A stretch of 64,000 bases of DNA from an uncultured Bacteroidia bacterium (GCA_902800045.1 CADCCZ010000002.1:186001-250000); one strand, 5' to 3'. Shown: positions 43,864-53,542, counted from the first letter of the stretch. Notes: generated by a model not told the origin, from the letters alone. Translations and numbers: made by a program.

Positions 43864-44612
43864 AAATCAATATATTTTGACAACACATTAATATCTATTG
43901 CAAAGTTCAAGTTTGCTCCCGACCTATCAATACCAGAGGATGTAATACCGATTACTTCACCATATTCATTTATCAAAGCACCGCCACTGCTTCCATGGTC
44001 TATTGGTACACTTATTTGGATAACATCATCCCCCCTAAGTTGTGATATTTCTCCTGATGAAAAAGTATTTTCCAAGCCTAACGGACTTCCTATTGCATAT
44101 ACTTTATCTCCAACCATAGCCCTATGAGTCGATTTCGGCAAATAATTGAAGCGAACACCATTCTCATCTACCTTAAAGATAATAATATCATCTTCTTTGC
44201 TTTTAGCAACAACTTTTGATATTTTATATGAATTTCCATTAGACAACTTAATCGTCTCATATCCTATTAGAGTTCCTTGAAAAACGTGATAGTTGCTTAC
44301 CGCCAAGCCACTTGAAGACAAGAAAAAGCCAGAGCCTTGATAACCAGAATTACCATCAGATGTATAAATTGTAAATACAGCCGTATTGCATTTGCGAAAA
44401 ATCTCATTACCACTATATTTAATATTGCTAGAATTGTTTGGTTGTGCACTATCTTTATGCTTGGTTGTGCTTTTATTTTTAGTAGAATTTGATGACCTTG
44501 TTTTGTATGTTTTCCCAACATTGGTTCTTTGCCTGTTATTTTCTCCTGACCTATTTTCGCAGGAGAATAATACAACAATACACAATAAGATTATGCAAAC
44601 AATTCTATTCAT
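43860..44612 (-). CDS. Trypsin-like (Deg/HtrA-type) serine protease lipoprotein
   Basis: A 250-residue lipoprotein (lipobox LFSC, Cys18) with a serine- and lysine-rich linker to about residue 65 and a chymotrypsin-fold protease domain. The triad is visible: His109 in AVSNYHVF, Asp141 or Asp142 in KEDDIIIFKV, and Ser209 in HGSSGGAL. There is no PDZ domain, unlike DegP. It lies between the motor genes and the nuclease gene, overlapping the latter by 4 bp, which suggests joint production. It may activate or process a partner in the periplasm (inference). Confidence 0.87.
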   Translation of the reverse strand: MNRIVCIILLCIVVLFSCENRSGENNRQRTNVGKTYKTRSSNSTKNKSTTKHKDSAQPNNSSNIKYSGNEIFRKCNTAVFTIYTSDGNSGYQGSGFFLSSSGLAVSNYHVFQGTLIGYETIKLSNGNSYKISKVVAKSKEDDIIIFKVDENGVRFNYLPKSTHRAMVGDKVYAIGSPLGLENTFSSGEISQLRGDDVIQISVPIDHGSSGGALINEYGEVIGITSSGIDRSGANLNFAIDINVLSKYIDL

Positions 44613-44615
44613 AGT

Positions 44616-45281
44616 TTACTTTCCAATTATACCAGGTTTGGGTATTATATGTATTACAAAACGCTGATTATTACTATTTCCTGGAATATCTGGCTGAATG
44701 CGGAAACTACTATTACAACCACTTCCAGAAATTATCAGTTCGCATGGAAGTCCTTCAAACGACACTCCACCGGCTTTCCAGAATTTTACAAGCGCCAAAG
44801 CTCTTTCGTAACTCAACTCATCATTTCTAGAATAGTTATCCCTAGAACTTTGACCTTCTACTATTAACAAATATCTTGCTTCCGGTATCGAATCCATAGC
44901 AGTGCGCATAAACCTAATTATAGCATTTCCTGCCTCAAGCAGACGCTCTCTATCTGATATGGGAATATCATATATATTAGAACTCCTTGCACGAAATGAA
45001 ACACTAATATTTTTTAAAGTATGCCTTTTATATTCTGAATCATATTCAAAATAATTCTCGTCAATTCTCTCTATCGATGTGTTCAATTCTTCTATTTTAG
45101 CCAACTGTTCTTGCGTTGCATTAGCTATTTTTTCCGCTTCTTTTTTAGCATCCTCTAAAGCTACCATTTTGCTATGTACCAAGACTAATGCCAGTACAAA
45201 TAGCACAAGCATGACAAAGAACAAACTTGTCATCAAGTCTGAATAACTTGTCCAAAAAAATGATTCCTTTTTTTCTTTCAT
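44616..45281 (-). CDS. MotB/OmpA-like stator subunit (ZorB-like)
   Basis: A 221-residue protein. It starts at the ATG at 45281, whose T is shared with the stop of the upstream channel gene (TAATG). A longer frame to 45383 is a shadow of that gene. One membrane helix at about 16-36 follows FFWTSYSDLM. Asp15 occupies the place of the proton-binding aspartate of MotB, ExbD-type and ZorB subunits. A short coiled coil (about 38-75) follows, then an OmpA-like peptidoglycan-binding domain (about 120-215) with LLIVEGQSSRD and LSYERALALVKFW. It is the peptidoglycan-anchored half of an ion-driven motor. Confidence 0.85.
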   Translation of the reverse strand: MKEKKESFFWTSYSDLMTSLFFVMLVLFVLALVLVHSKMVALEDAKKEAEKIANATQEQLAKIEELNTSIERIDENYFEYDSEYKRHTLKNISVSFRARSSNIYDIPISDRERLLEAGNAIIRFMRTAMDSIPEARYLLIVEGQSSRDNYSRNDELSYERALALVKFWKAGGVSFEGLPCELIISGSGCNSSFRIQPDIPGNSNNQRFVIHIIPKPGIIGK

Positions 45282-46966
45282 TATTTTAATAATGATAAAA
45301 TTGTCCAAGCTATAAGCCATAACCACGAGAAGGAAACAAAAATCATTACAATAATCTTTGTATTCTTCCTCAATCCTCGCCAATATGTAATTATGCTAAC
45401 AGCACCACCGCCCGATGCTTTTTCAGAAGCAAGCTGGCGAATAGACCTATTTAACTCGTCAAGTTTTTTATTTTGTTCTTTGATAGCACCATCCAGCCTA
45501 TCCATCGTTGACTTTACTGTGGATAGTTGAGATATACCTTCTGCCAATTTAGGAAATTTACTAGTTTCAGCCTCCAGCAATTTACTATTCTCTCTCAATG
45601 CATTTTGCAATGACAATGATTGTTCTCCTGATGACTTTATTATTTCCTGATAGTTTGACTTTATGCTTTCAATAAAATTTTGGCTGACTTCACGCAACTT
45701 TATATCAGCATTCCCTATAGAAGTTTCCAAATATCCCTGCATTCCATTTTTGGTTTCCTGGAAGAACACAGACATCTCCCTAATGAGATTCGTTAATGCT
45801 TTCCCATCCTCCAGTTGCTCGTTCAATTTAGAAACTCTTTCAAGATATTGCGTACTATTCGTAAGGAACTCACCTATCATACCAATCTCCTCGGAACAGT
45901 CTTTCAGTTTGGCATAAACTTTCAAATTATCTTCGGCTATTCTTACAGGATCAAGCTCGTTAATCCTTTTAATTAGCGTCACTTGATTTTTGGTGGTACT
46001 ATTTACAATTGCCAAAGTATCTTTCAAATTGTCGGTATTTTCAGAAAATGACGAATTGAACTTTTGTAGACTATCTGTCATCTTCTTTATTTCTGTTGCG
46101 GTATCAGATGTCAATGCAGGAAGCAGTTCGGCTTGCATCCAACTCAAAAAGTTATGTTTGTTCTTTTCTACATTAGATTTGGCATCCTTTAATTTTAAGG
46201 AGCCTATTGTTGTTAATACAATACCTATTATGGAGCCTATCATAGCCAAGGCAACACCCGTCATAAGAGCTTCAATACCAGAACTATTTGTGGAGTTGGC
46301 ATCACTTGCTAGCAAAACTTTCAACCCACCAGAAAAGGTAAGGATTCCTACACCAACGAGTATTCCTGCCATAGTTCCTGCCAACCCATAATACAATGGT
46401 ACTGGCACTTGTGTATATATTTCTTCTTCTGCTGCATCGGAATTCCGGTCCACTATATCCTTTATCAAGTCAAAGTCGCTTATAGTGTTCCTATTTTTAG
46501 TAAGATAGTTGTTTATTGAAGAAACAATTGTTTTTCTTATGCCATTATCACAACTATATCCAAAGCGGTTGAAATCAGACAATTCTTTCTCAATTTTCCT
46601 CTTTTTATCATTAAGTTCTGCCAAGAGACTTTGGATTGCATTTAAATTCTTATTATCTTCCGAAACCTCTTCTCCATCAGCCTCCTTTCTTGAAATTTCT
46701 TTGGTTAATGTTGTTTCATAATCTTTTGATTTTGATATTTGGCTTTTCGTTTCTTTCAGTTGCTCCCGCAAATAGAGCCATTTTTTATTTTGCTCCTTTG
46801 AAATTAGCTCTGAATTTTCTACAATAAATTCAGAACTTGAATTATCGGGGAAAATACAATTAAATACTTTAATTTTTTGTTTAGTTCTTTTATATATCCG
46901 TACTTGCATTATAATTACAAATACAAGTATCGGTATTATAATCAAATAATGTAGATATTCTTCCAT
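45281..46966 (-). CDS. MotA/ExbB-like channel subunit with long coiled-coil tail (ZorA-like)
   Basis: A 561-residue membrane protein. An N-terminal helix (about 6-24) is followed by a cytoplasmic coiled coil (50-135). The two channel helices, LYYGLAGTMAGILVGVGIL (about 191-209) and ALMTGVALAMIGSIIGIVL (about 233-251), have the small-residue pattern of MotA/TolQ/ExbB. A coiled-coil tail (about 290-520) and a last membrane helix (about 535-558) follow. Canonical MotA and ExbB are about 250-300 residues. The long tail recalls ZorA of Zorya, where it transmits motor rotation inward. The C-terminal helix is unusual. Confidence 0.8.
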   Translation of the reverse strand: MEEYLHYLIIIPILVFVIIMQVRIYKRTKQKIKVFNCIFPDNSSSEFIVENSELISKEQNKKWLYLREQLKETKSQISKSKDYETTLTKEISRKEADGEEVSEDNKNLNAIQSLLAELNDKKRKIEKELSDFNRFGYSCDNGIRKTIVSSINNYLTKNRNTISDFDLIKDIVDRNSDAAEEEIYTQVPVPLYYGLAGTMAGILVGVGILTFSGGLKVLLASDANSTNSSGIEALMTGVALAMIGSIIGIVLTTIGSLKLKDAKSNVEKNKHNFLSWMQAELLPALTSDTATEIKKMTDSLQKFNSSFSENTDNLKDTLAIVNSTTKNQVTLIKRINELDPVRIAEDNLKVYAKLKDCSEEIGMIGEFLTNSTQYLERVSKLNEQLEDGKALTNLIREMSVFFQETKNGMQGYLETSIGNADIKLREVSQNFIESIKSNYQEIIKSSGEQSLSLQNALRENSKLLEAETSKFPKLAEGISQLSTVKSTMDRLDGAIKEQNKKLDELNRSIRQLASEKASGGGAVSIITYWRGLRKNTKIIVMIFVSFSWLWLIAWTILSLLK

Positions 46967-46967
46967 C

Positions 46968-48074
46968 TTAACTAAATTTTACAATTCCTTTTTCTATTAC
47001 TTTCCACATGTCATCATCTTGCAATATGGCCTTCCCATTTTTTTGCATTTCTACACGATTTGCCGAATCTTTATAATCCTTAGTTTCGCACACATCTTTA
47101 AAAGTTGGATCTATTTGTGCAAGAGCCGTTTTTTGTTCTCCACAAAATACGAAAGAAGCCTCATTTGAAGACGAATCTTTCAATTTTAATTCATATTGTG
47201 CCTTATTTTGCTGGCATTCCTGCAAATAACCACCTCCTACATTCTTTGCATACTTAACTATTTCAGGTTTAATCTCTGGTAAGATTTTTTCTGTATTTTT
47301 AATTTCCCTTTTTTCCACAACATCAGACTGCTTATAAGCCTGTTTAGAAATATTGGACTCTAACGCCGAAAGCCTTTTCTTTAATACCTCAACATCATTA
47401 ACATATTGTTGTATTTTCAACTGAAACTTATCGTCAAGTCGTTTACTGTCACAACAAACATCCTTTATGTACTCATCATCTGGGATATACATAGACCTTC
47501 TCCAAAGAAAAGCAATGCATAACCCTTCCAATATGACAACACCAAGAAGTATCCATAAAAGTAGATTTCCATTGCTGCTTTCTTGTTCATTATTGTCAGA
47601 ATAATTATCTGTATTTTCAACAGTTACATTCTTTTCCATGTAAATGCCATTCAATTCTTTTTCAAGAGAATTCTTACATTCCGACAATGATGGTTGTACT
47701 TGTTGTGAATCAAAACAAGAAATATCAAGCAAAACAGCAATGTCTGGTTGGAGATTTTTGCGGTTATTTATAATTGAGCAGATTTTTTCTTCCGTTTGTG
47801 ACCAGCCATTTTCTTTTAACAATTTTGATAAATTATCGTAACCAATGGAATTATTAATTGAACAAGAGTCTATTTTAGGTTTGATATTTTGCAAATACTT
47901 ATTAAACGACGGATCTGTTTTGTTATTGGAAATATATGCTGACACATACTTGCAATTTACATAATCGACAAGTTTTCCCCAGTCTTTAGCCAATTTTTCT
48001 TGGTTAATATTTTGTGCCACACATAATATGCAGCACAAAATAACTACAAATAAACTGAATACTTTTTTCATCAT
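46968..48074 (-). CDS. Bitopic coiled-coil membrane protein of the motor operon
   Basis: A 368-residue protein with a cleavable-looking signal (MMKKVFSLFVVILCCILCVAQ). An exported N-terminal region (about 22-165) contains cysteines, and a single membrane helix lies at about 173-195 (NLLLWILLGVVILEGLCIAFLW, flanked by RR). A cytoplasmic part follows with a coiled coil (about 225-250) and a C-terminal domain (LKDSSSNEASFVFCGEQ, DDDMWKVIEKGIVKF). I recognise no family. It could link the periplasmic components with the cytoplasmic actin-like or tubulin-like proteins. It is eight bases downstream of the actin-like gene. Confidence 0.6.
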   Translation of the reverse strand: MMKKVFSLFVVILCCILCVAQNINQEKLAKDWGKLVDYVNCKYVSAYISNNKTDPSFNKYLQNIKPKIDSCSINNSIGYDNLSKLLKENGWSQTEEKICSIINNRKNLQPDIAVLLDISCFDSQQVQPSLSECKNSLEKELNGIYMEKNVTVENTDNYSDNNEQESSNGNLLLWILLGVVILEGLCIAFLWRRSMYIPDDEYIKDVCCDSKRLDDKFQLKIQQYVNDVEVLKKRLSALESNISKQAYKQSDVVEKREIKNTEKILPEIKPEIVKYAKNVGGGYLQECQQNKAQYELKLKDSSSNEASFVFCGEQKTALAQIDPTFKDVCETKDYKDSANRVEMQKNGKAILQDDDMWKVIEKGIVKFS

Positions 48075-48082
48075 TAATTCTC

Positions 48083-51000
48083 CTATTTGTTAATCTTAGA
48101 TGCCAAATCCTCGAGAACACCAATGATTGGATAGAAGAACATTGTTTCTTCTATTTCATCGGCTTCTTCTACCTCATTGCGTTTCTTACTGAGCTCAGAA
48201 GAAGTGTTATTTTTTAGCAGATTAGAATCTTTAAACAACTCTTTGGCAATGTTTATTGCATTTGTATCAATGGAAAAAGTATCCTTAACCTTAAATTTAT
48301 CTAGACATTGAGTCAAAAATACAAAGAATTTTTCTGCCTGCTTTGAAACCATCTCAACATAAGCATCATCAATATCTTTATATTTATCATTATCGCCAAC
48401 AAATGTTTCATTGTCGCACCCCTTAAGGACGACTTTTAGCATTGAGACATCATCATACGACATTCCTTCGCCCTTCATTATACCACCTTTGCATGTTGCC
48501 TCCTTTGGGTTATCTGATATTTCAAGGCTAAACGATTTCTCCCCAAAACCTAGTAACTTCACAACATCTTGCGTATATTTTTTCAAGGTATCTTTGTCTG
48601 ATGTTATAGATTTCAACACTCTCGCCCCATTCCCACTAAACGCAATCAAATCTGGCATTTCTAACCCTTTTGCTTTAATTATTGATGCCACATGATATAT
48701 TATAGCAGTATAAAATGTTAACAAAACTATCTTGCTTTGTGCATCATCTTCCAACAACTTTACAAAATCGTATTCATCCTTATTGTCTGATATATTGTTA
48801 TGAACAGAAAAGAAAAACGATGCAAGGTTTTCTGAATCCTTGTTATTTTCTATTGTTTTCAATGTTGCAGACAAATCGTTGTTATTCTTTAGGCCTTTCT
48901 TATAAAATTCAATATGCTTTTCGACAATACCATTTAAACTGCCATAGCCATTATTGGATGTTCCAAATATTGAATTAGCAGCGAAACGGAACGACGAAAT
49001 GAATTTTATCTCTGTATTATCAGCATAAGCAACATCTGTTGTCCCGCCACCAATATCAATAGTCATAATCTTGGGCTTTTTCGAATATGCTTGTCTAAAA
49101 TGTTCGTATGGAGCAACCGACTCCGCTATCGAATATATACAATTATCTTCACCTCCAAAAAACTTCTTGTATGCATCATTCCATAACTGTTTAAAACTAT
49201 TCAATCTACCTCGTGTCATACTGATTGGATAGAACCAACAAATTTTAGTTTTTGTCAAATCTCCGCTATTCAATAGCACCTTATTCCTTATTAAGAACAA
49301 CAATGATTCTATGTAACATTTTATCTTCTTCTCATTAACCTTTGAACCATTATTATCTTTTAGATTTAACCATTTTAGTCCAGTAATAGTTGGTGCATTA
49401 TACTTTTTCTTAGTTAATTTTTCGTATGAAAATGCAACACTAGCCTGTAGATATGAAATTATAGGCATATCGGTAGCAGTTCCGTTCCAATTCGTTTTTT
49501 CAGAACAGCACAATGCAGTCCTCATTGGGAACCGATATTTATCTCCTAATAATTCTGGAACAATATCCATTTCATACATTAATTTGTGCGCATACGATGG
49601 TTCTGCCAACATACATAGCTGCATATCATCTTTTGTTATATCAAATGGAATCGGTTCTGCCGCACCACCTTCTACTTTATACTCAATATGGGTATTCGTT
49701 GTACCAAAATCAATTGAAAAATAAAATGCGCTGTTGCTGTTTGTCGGTCTGAAATCTGGTATAACAAGTCCGCTATTTCCTTTATATGACAATCTTACAT
49801 AGTCAAACAACTTACCTTCTACAGAAGAAACTCTACATTTTATATCTCCATTAGATGTCTGATTTCTCTCAAAGGAATTATTTACTTCCACTGTTTTTTC
49901 ATCACTATACAATTCCATTGAATACGAATCAAAATCATCATATTCAGAAGCCAATGCCACACGGTACATTGATTGTGTTTTCTTTTCGAACTTAACCAGC
50001 GGGAATATTGCAAAGGAGTAATCTGCTTCATCAATGTCATTGCTACAATAAGTTTTTTGGAATTTTATTTTTCCTCCAGAAACAGGAATCTCCAGTGACA
50101 ATACAATCAAACCTGCATTCTTTTCAAAATGCAACATCTTTTTTAGGTCATCGACAGAAAAGTATTTGAAAAACAATGGCTTGACTGGGATTAGAATTGT
50201 TGACTTCTTCTTTTCATTGCAATAAATATCGCAATACCCGAAATCATTATAATGCGCTGTATTAAATTTCTGTCCATCTAGCTTTATTATCCGATCTTCC
50301 AAGAAGTCACTCATAGTAAGATATGGATATTGCTGGTTAATACCTGGTAATACACGATTATTTATATTGACATCCAAACCAGTCTGTCCGACTTTGGTAT
50401 TCGGATCCCACAATACAATATCCGACACATATTTCCACTTGCTAGCAAATGAATCGGCAGGTAGAACCATTGGAGTTAAACCCGAAATAGGTTTGTTGGA
50501 TTTAATAAAGAAATCACTGACTACTTTTGATGGATTTTTGCTAAGTCCAAGCAAATCTATTCCACCGGCTTTTATCGTACTATTAGCATTAATCGTCAAA
50601 TTAATAGTATCAAAATTAAGTGATTCCGGTGTATTATCAACCGATTGTAATTCGTTCCACCTATTCATATCATTATTCCTTAGATATGAATCACAAGCCT
50701 CCAAATAATCGTATATGCACTTGTATGTAATGCCAAAATTGGCAATCACATTTTTTAAATGTACCCACCATTTATGATATTCCAAACTTCTACTGTACAA
50801 AGGGCAATATTGGTCATCAAAAGGCTTGTCATTTCCAAAAGTCAGTTCATCTGAATATTTTGAATAGTCTCTGGCAGAAGAAAAAAACAATGTCTTGGGA
50901 GATGTAGCACCTATTGCTTCTCCCTTATATGTCAATATGAAAATTGGATCTCCATTATTAAAGTTATTTCCATTCAAATCGGCATCTATATACAATCTGT

Positions 51001-51463
51001 AAGTTTCATACAATTGTTTATGCTGCGGCAATTTAGTATTTAGTAGTTTTTGTAATTCATTGTTATTAATCAGAGGATTAGGATCCCAAGTAAGAACACT
51101 TACTCCTCTTTTGCGAAAATCCTCTAACTCGAAGAAAATCTGGCCGACATCAAGAGTGTCGGAAACTATCTTGTGCCATACGGTATTGCCGTCAATCCGA
51201 TCATAGTTGCCATTACTATCCTTATGAGAAACATACTCAAAAGCACTCTTTACCAGTTCCATTCTTGCAAATGGAGATGGAATAGATGTGATTTCTTTTA
51301 TCGATTGGGTTATATTACCAACAGAATTATTGCCACCAGCGCTAATTAACGGGTCAACTATTTTTTCTGCATCATCTGAATTATATTTTGTGCTTTTATC
51401 CCAACCATTTAAAGTATTGCCCTTTTGATTATTATCTTGATTTACTCTTAATATCTTGCCCAT
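48083..51463 (-). CDS. Large protein with actin/Hsp70-fold ATPase domain
   Basis: An 1126-residue protein. The first 570 residues form a strand-rich region I cannot assign. The actin/Hsp70-type ATPase core begins near 580: phosphate 1 motif SIDFGTTNTHIEY (about 580-592), phosphate 2 motif MTIDIGGGTTDVAY (about 796-809), and adenosine motif LIAFSGNGARVL (about 938-949). The large insertion between phosphate 1 and 2 is longer than in DnaK, and no DnaK-type substrate-binding domain follows. It could be a filament-forming actin-like protein or a regulatory ATPase. It lies four bases after the tubulin-like gene, so both NTPases are co-produced. Confidence 0.82.
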   Translation of the reverse strand: MGKILRVNQDNNQKGNTLNGWDKSTKYNSDDAEKIVDPLISAGGNNSVGNITQSIKEITSIPSPFARMELVKSAFEYVSHKDSNGNYDRIDGNTVWHKIVSDTLDVGQIFFELEDFRKRGVSVLTWDPNPLINNNELQKLLNTKLPQHKQLYETYRLYIDADLNGNNFNNGDPIFILTYKGEAIGATSPKTLFFSSARDYSKYSDELTFGNDKPFDDQYCPLYSRSLEYHKWWVHLKNVIANFGITYKCIYDYLEACDSYLRNNDMNRWNELQSVDNTPESLNFDTINLTINANSTIKAGGIDLLGLSKNPSKVVSDFFIKSNKPISGLTPMVLPADSFASKWKYVSDIVLWDPNTKVGQTGLDVNINNRVLPGINQQYPYLTMSDFLEDRIIKLDGQKFNTAHYNDFGYCDIYCNEKKKSTILIPVKPLFFKYFSVDDLKKMLHFEKNAGLIVLSLEIPVSGGKIKFQKTYCSNDIDEADYSFAIFPLVKFEKKTQSMYRVALASEYDDFDSYSMELYSDEKTVEVNNSFERNQTSNGDIKCRVSSVEGKLFDYVRLSYKGNSGLVIPDFRPTNSNSAFYFSIDFGTTNTHIEYKVEGGAAEPIPFDITKDDMQLCMLAEPSYAHKLMYEMDIVPELLGDKYRFPMRTALCCSEKTNWNGTATDMPIISYLQASVAFSYEKLTKKKYNAPTITGLKWLNLKDNNGSKVNEKKIKCYIESLLFLIRNKVLLNSGDLTKTKICWFYPISMTRGRLNSFKQLWNDAYKKFFGGEDNCIYSIAESVAPYEHFRQAYSKKPKIMTIDIGGGTTDVAYADNTEIKFISSFRFAANSIFGTSNNGYGSLNGIVEKHIEFYKKGLKNNNDLSATLKTIENNKDSENLASFFFSVHNNISDNKDEYDFVKLLEDDAQSKIVLLTFYTAIIYHVASIIKAKGLEMPDLIAFSGNGARVLKSITSDKDTLKKYTQDVVKLLGFGEKSFSLEISDNPKEATCKGGIMKGEGMSYDDVSMLKVVLKGCDNETFVGDNDKYKDIDDAYVEMVSKQAEKFFVFLTQCLDKFKVKDTFSIDTNAINIAKELFKDSNLLKNNTSSELSKKRNEVEEADEIEETMFFYPIIGVLEDLASKINK

Positions 51464-51467
51464 TTCA

Positions 51468-52889
51468 TTAAATATTAAAATTCAACTTACCTTTACACAA
51501 TTCTTCTATTGTCAAATAAAACATCTCAACAAAACGCTGCTCCTTTGTCAAGTTTTTAAAAGAATCTGCCTTTTGTTCATCCAATACAGCATCAAACAAG
51601 TCATAATTGCGATTAAAACCATATCCTTTCATCTTACTAGACTTCACACCTACAACAAGATCAAACAACTCATCTTCCTTTTGTTGTGTATTCAATGGCT
51701 GGAAACTCCGTGTGTTATCTTTCATTTCTTCAAGCCATTTCATATAATTAGATGCAAACGATTTCAATTTTTTATAAAAATCTCCACCTAAAAAATTGCC
51801 ATCACATTGTGAATTGATAGTCCATTTGTCATTATCGGCACATGCTTTTTTCAAATGCTCATTTAGGAATTTAGATAATAACAAAAAACCAGTAAGATTT
51901 CCTTTTATTTTATCCGAAGTCGTATCATCAAGGGTATCGAATGTAACATTGCTATCATTTTGCTTCATTCCATACTCCTTGTAGATTGTTCCTCCCGAAT
52001 TTTGCATATCCTTATCGGTTATATCCATAAAATCCAATATGGACAATGCGGATACCAGCTCTACAAAATGTGCCTTATTTGATTGACCTTGTCCTCCTCC
52101 GCAATTGTTATATTGGCTACAAACATCATCTCCAATATAATACAGTACATCCGGATTAATATTATTGTCGTAATACTTTAAGGCAGCCTTTGTCCTCGAC
52201 ATAAATGTATCACTATTTTGCGGGACATAAGCATTTTGTCCATTCTTTGATAATTCAAAATATGGCATAACAGTAATTGCCCCAATTTTGGCATCTTCCA
52301 CAATCTTATTTTGTATATCATTACCAGGATTCTTCAGGTTCTTTAACAATAAAGGGAATCCACTTGCTCCTGTGCCTCCGAAAATAGAACTCACTATAAA
52401 AAACCTATCTCCAGCCTGATAATTCAGACTATTTATGATTGAAGAAAATTGATTTAAGGTTACACTTCCTATATTGGGATGCCCTTGAAAACCATCAACC
52501 ATATTCATGTTCATTTCTTCTCCAGAAAACAACATAGATGCGAATTTCTTATTTGAATCATCAAGCCCAGAATATCCAATAAAATCCTCAAATTTTTGCT
52601 GGGTATTCAAAGTCATACTTGTTACAATGCTTCCGATTATATTGTTAATTTTGGAACCGAAGAACTTATTTTTCATTCCTGCGGCATTGACATAATCCTG
52701 TAACGATATATAATCTTTAACCAACTCCACCGTCTGTGTTAAGTTGCCATTATTTGCATCTGCATCTATTATTACCGGAACAACTTCCGATGTATTTTTT
52801 ATTTCTATACCAGTCGCCAAAAGCATAGTCAGCGACCTTATCACTCTGGCGCCCGTACCGCCAATTCCAATAACATATAACTTGCTCAT
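51468..52889 (-). CDS. Tubulin/FtsZ-superfamily GTPase (FtsZ-like)
   Basis: A 473-residue protein with the nucleotide-binding start KLYVIGIGGTGARVIRSL (residues 3-20) and the tubulin signature region FIVSSIFGGTGASGFPLL (about 164-181), where FtsZ has GGGTGTG. VVPVIIDADANNGNL after the first strand fits the superfamily's second loop. It is not a division FtsZ, having no matching C-terminal tail or context. It resembles the FtsZ-like families proposed by Makarova and Koonin to form membrane-remodelling systems with vWA and OmpA proteins, both of which are encoded here. It probably binds GTP and may polymerise at the membrane. Confidence 0.85.
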   Translation of the reverse strand: MSKLYVIGIGGTGARVIRSLTMLLATGIEIKNTSEVVPVIIDADANNGNLTQTVELVKDYISLQDYVNAAGMKNKFFGSKINNIIGSIVTSMTLNTQQKFEDFIGYSGLDDSNKKFASMLFSGEEMNMNMVDGFQGHPNIGSVTLNQFSSIINSLNYQAGDRFFIVSSIFGGTGASGFPLLLKNLKNPGNDIQNKIVEDAKIGAITVMPYFELSKNGQNAYVPQNSDTFMSRTKAALKYYDNNINPDVLYYIGDDVCSQYNNCGGGQGQSNKAHFVELVSALSILDFMDITDKDMQNSGGTIYKEYGMKQNDSNVTFDTLDDTTSDKIKGNLTGFLLLSKFLNEHLKKACADNDKWTINSQCDGNFLGGDFYKKLKSFASNYMKWLEEMKDNTRSFQPLNTQQKEDELFDLVVGVKSSKMKGYGFNRNYDLFDAVLDEQKADSFKNLTKEQRFVEMFYLTIEELCKGKLNFNI

Positions 52890-52898
52890 ATAGATTTT

Positions 52899-53531
52899 TT
52901 ATTTTCTTTTTACACTTTGTGGCCCAAATTTGCTTTCCCATGGATTGTGCGCAGCATGCTTTGAAAATCTCTTTATAATTATTGACAATATAAAGAAATA
53001 GCAAAATGCAAGTATTGCATTTACAAATCCAAATGCAACGAAATTAGCATTTGTGATTTGTGGAGATACGCCATCGTATGGCACTAGCGTTTCACAACCT
53101 CCAAACGACACGGTTTCCTCAACATCCATATCTTCTTCATATTCTTCTTCGTCATCATAACTTGCATCGTCGGTGGTCACAATTGTAGCACTTGCTCCTG
53201 CAACATAACAATTATCCACACCATATATTACATAATATGGCATATCTGCTTCCTTGTGTTTAGAATATCCGAATCCAAACACCCATCCAATGATAGCAAC
53301 TGCCAATACTGCAATCCAAAACTTCCATTTTCTGCCCATATTAGGGAATTTTACAAAGTAAAATATTATTGCCGATACAACAGCAATTGCCAACACGACC
53401 CATCCGATTACACCATCAAACTGATTTCCCAGAACAGAATCTCCATTACAGTCTTTTCCTGCAAAATAGTCATAAAGGTTATTCCCATATAACCCCTTGA
53501 ACCACGAATAAATATTCCTAAACAAATTCAT
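52899..53531 (-). CDS. Multi-helix membrane protein of the motor operon
   Basis: A 210-residue protein with hydrophobic helices at about 31-52 (GVIGWVVLAIAVVSAIIFYFV), 60-79 (FWIAVLAVAIIGWVFGFGY) and 165-190 (VAFGFVNAILAFCYFFILSIII). A weaker hydrophobic stretch lies near the N-terminus. An exported or cytoplasmic loop (about 85-150) is very acidic (DDEEEYEEDMDVEE). No family is recognised. It sits between the vWA lipoprotein and the tubulin-like gene and may be a membrane anchor for the latter. The C-terminus is basic. Confidence 0.6.
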   Translation of the reverse strand: MNLFRNIYSWFKGLYGNNLYDYFAGKDCNGDSVLGNQFDGVIGWVVLAIAVVSAIIFYFVKFPNMGRKWKFWIAVLAVAIIGWVFGFGYSKHKEADMPYYVIYGVDNCYVAGASATIVTTDDASYDDEEEYEEDMDVEETVSFGGCETLVPYDGVSPQITNANFVAFGFVNAILAFCYFFILSIIIKRFSKHAAHNPWESKFGPQSVKRK

Positions 53532-53542
53532 ATATATATATT

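Noticed and set aside
45281..45383. Longer start for the MotB-like gene
   Set aside because: The extra 34 codons lie inside the channel gene, and the ATG at 45281 overlaps its stop in a normal coupling junction.
48083..51463. Actin-like gene as DnaK chaperone
   Set aside because: The ATPase motifs begin near residue 580 and no substrate-binding domain or DnaJ/GrpE neighbour is present.
51468..52889. Tubulin-like gene as cell-division FtsZ or plasmid-partition TubZ
   Set aside because: There is no ftsA/ftsQ context, no FtsZ-type C-terminal peptide, and no partner DNA-binding gene next to it as in TubZR. The operon consists of membrane and exported proteins.
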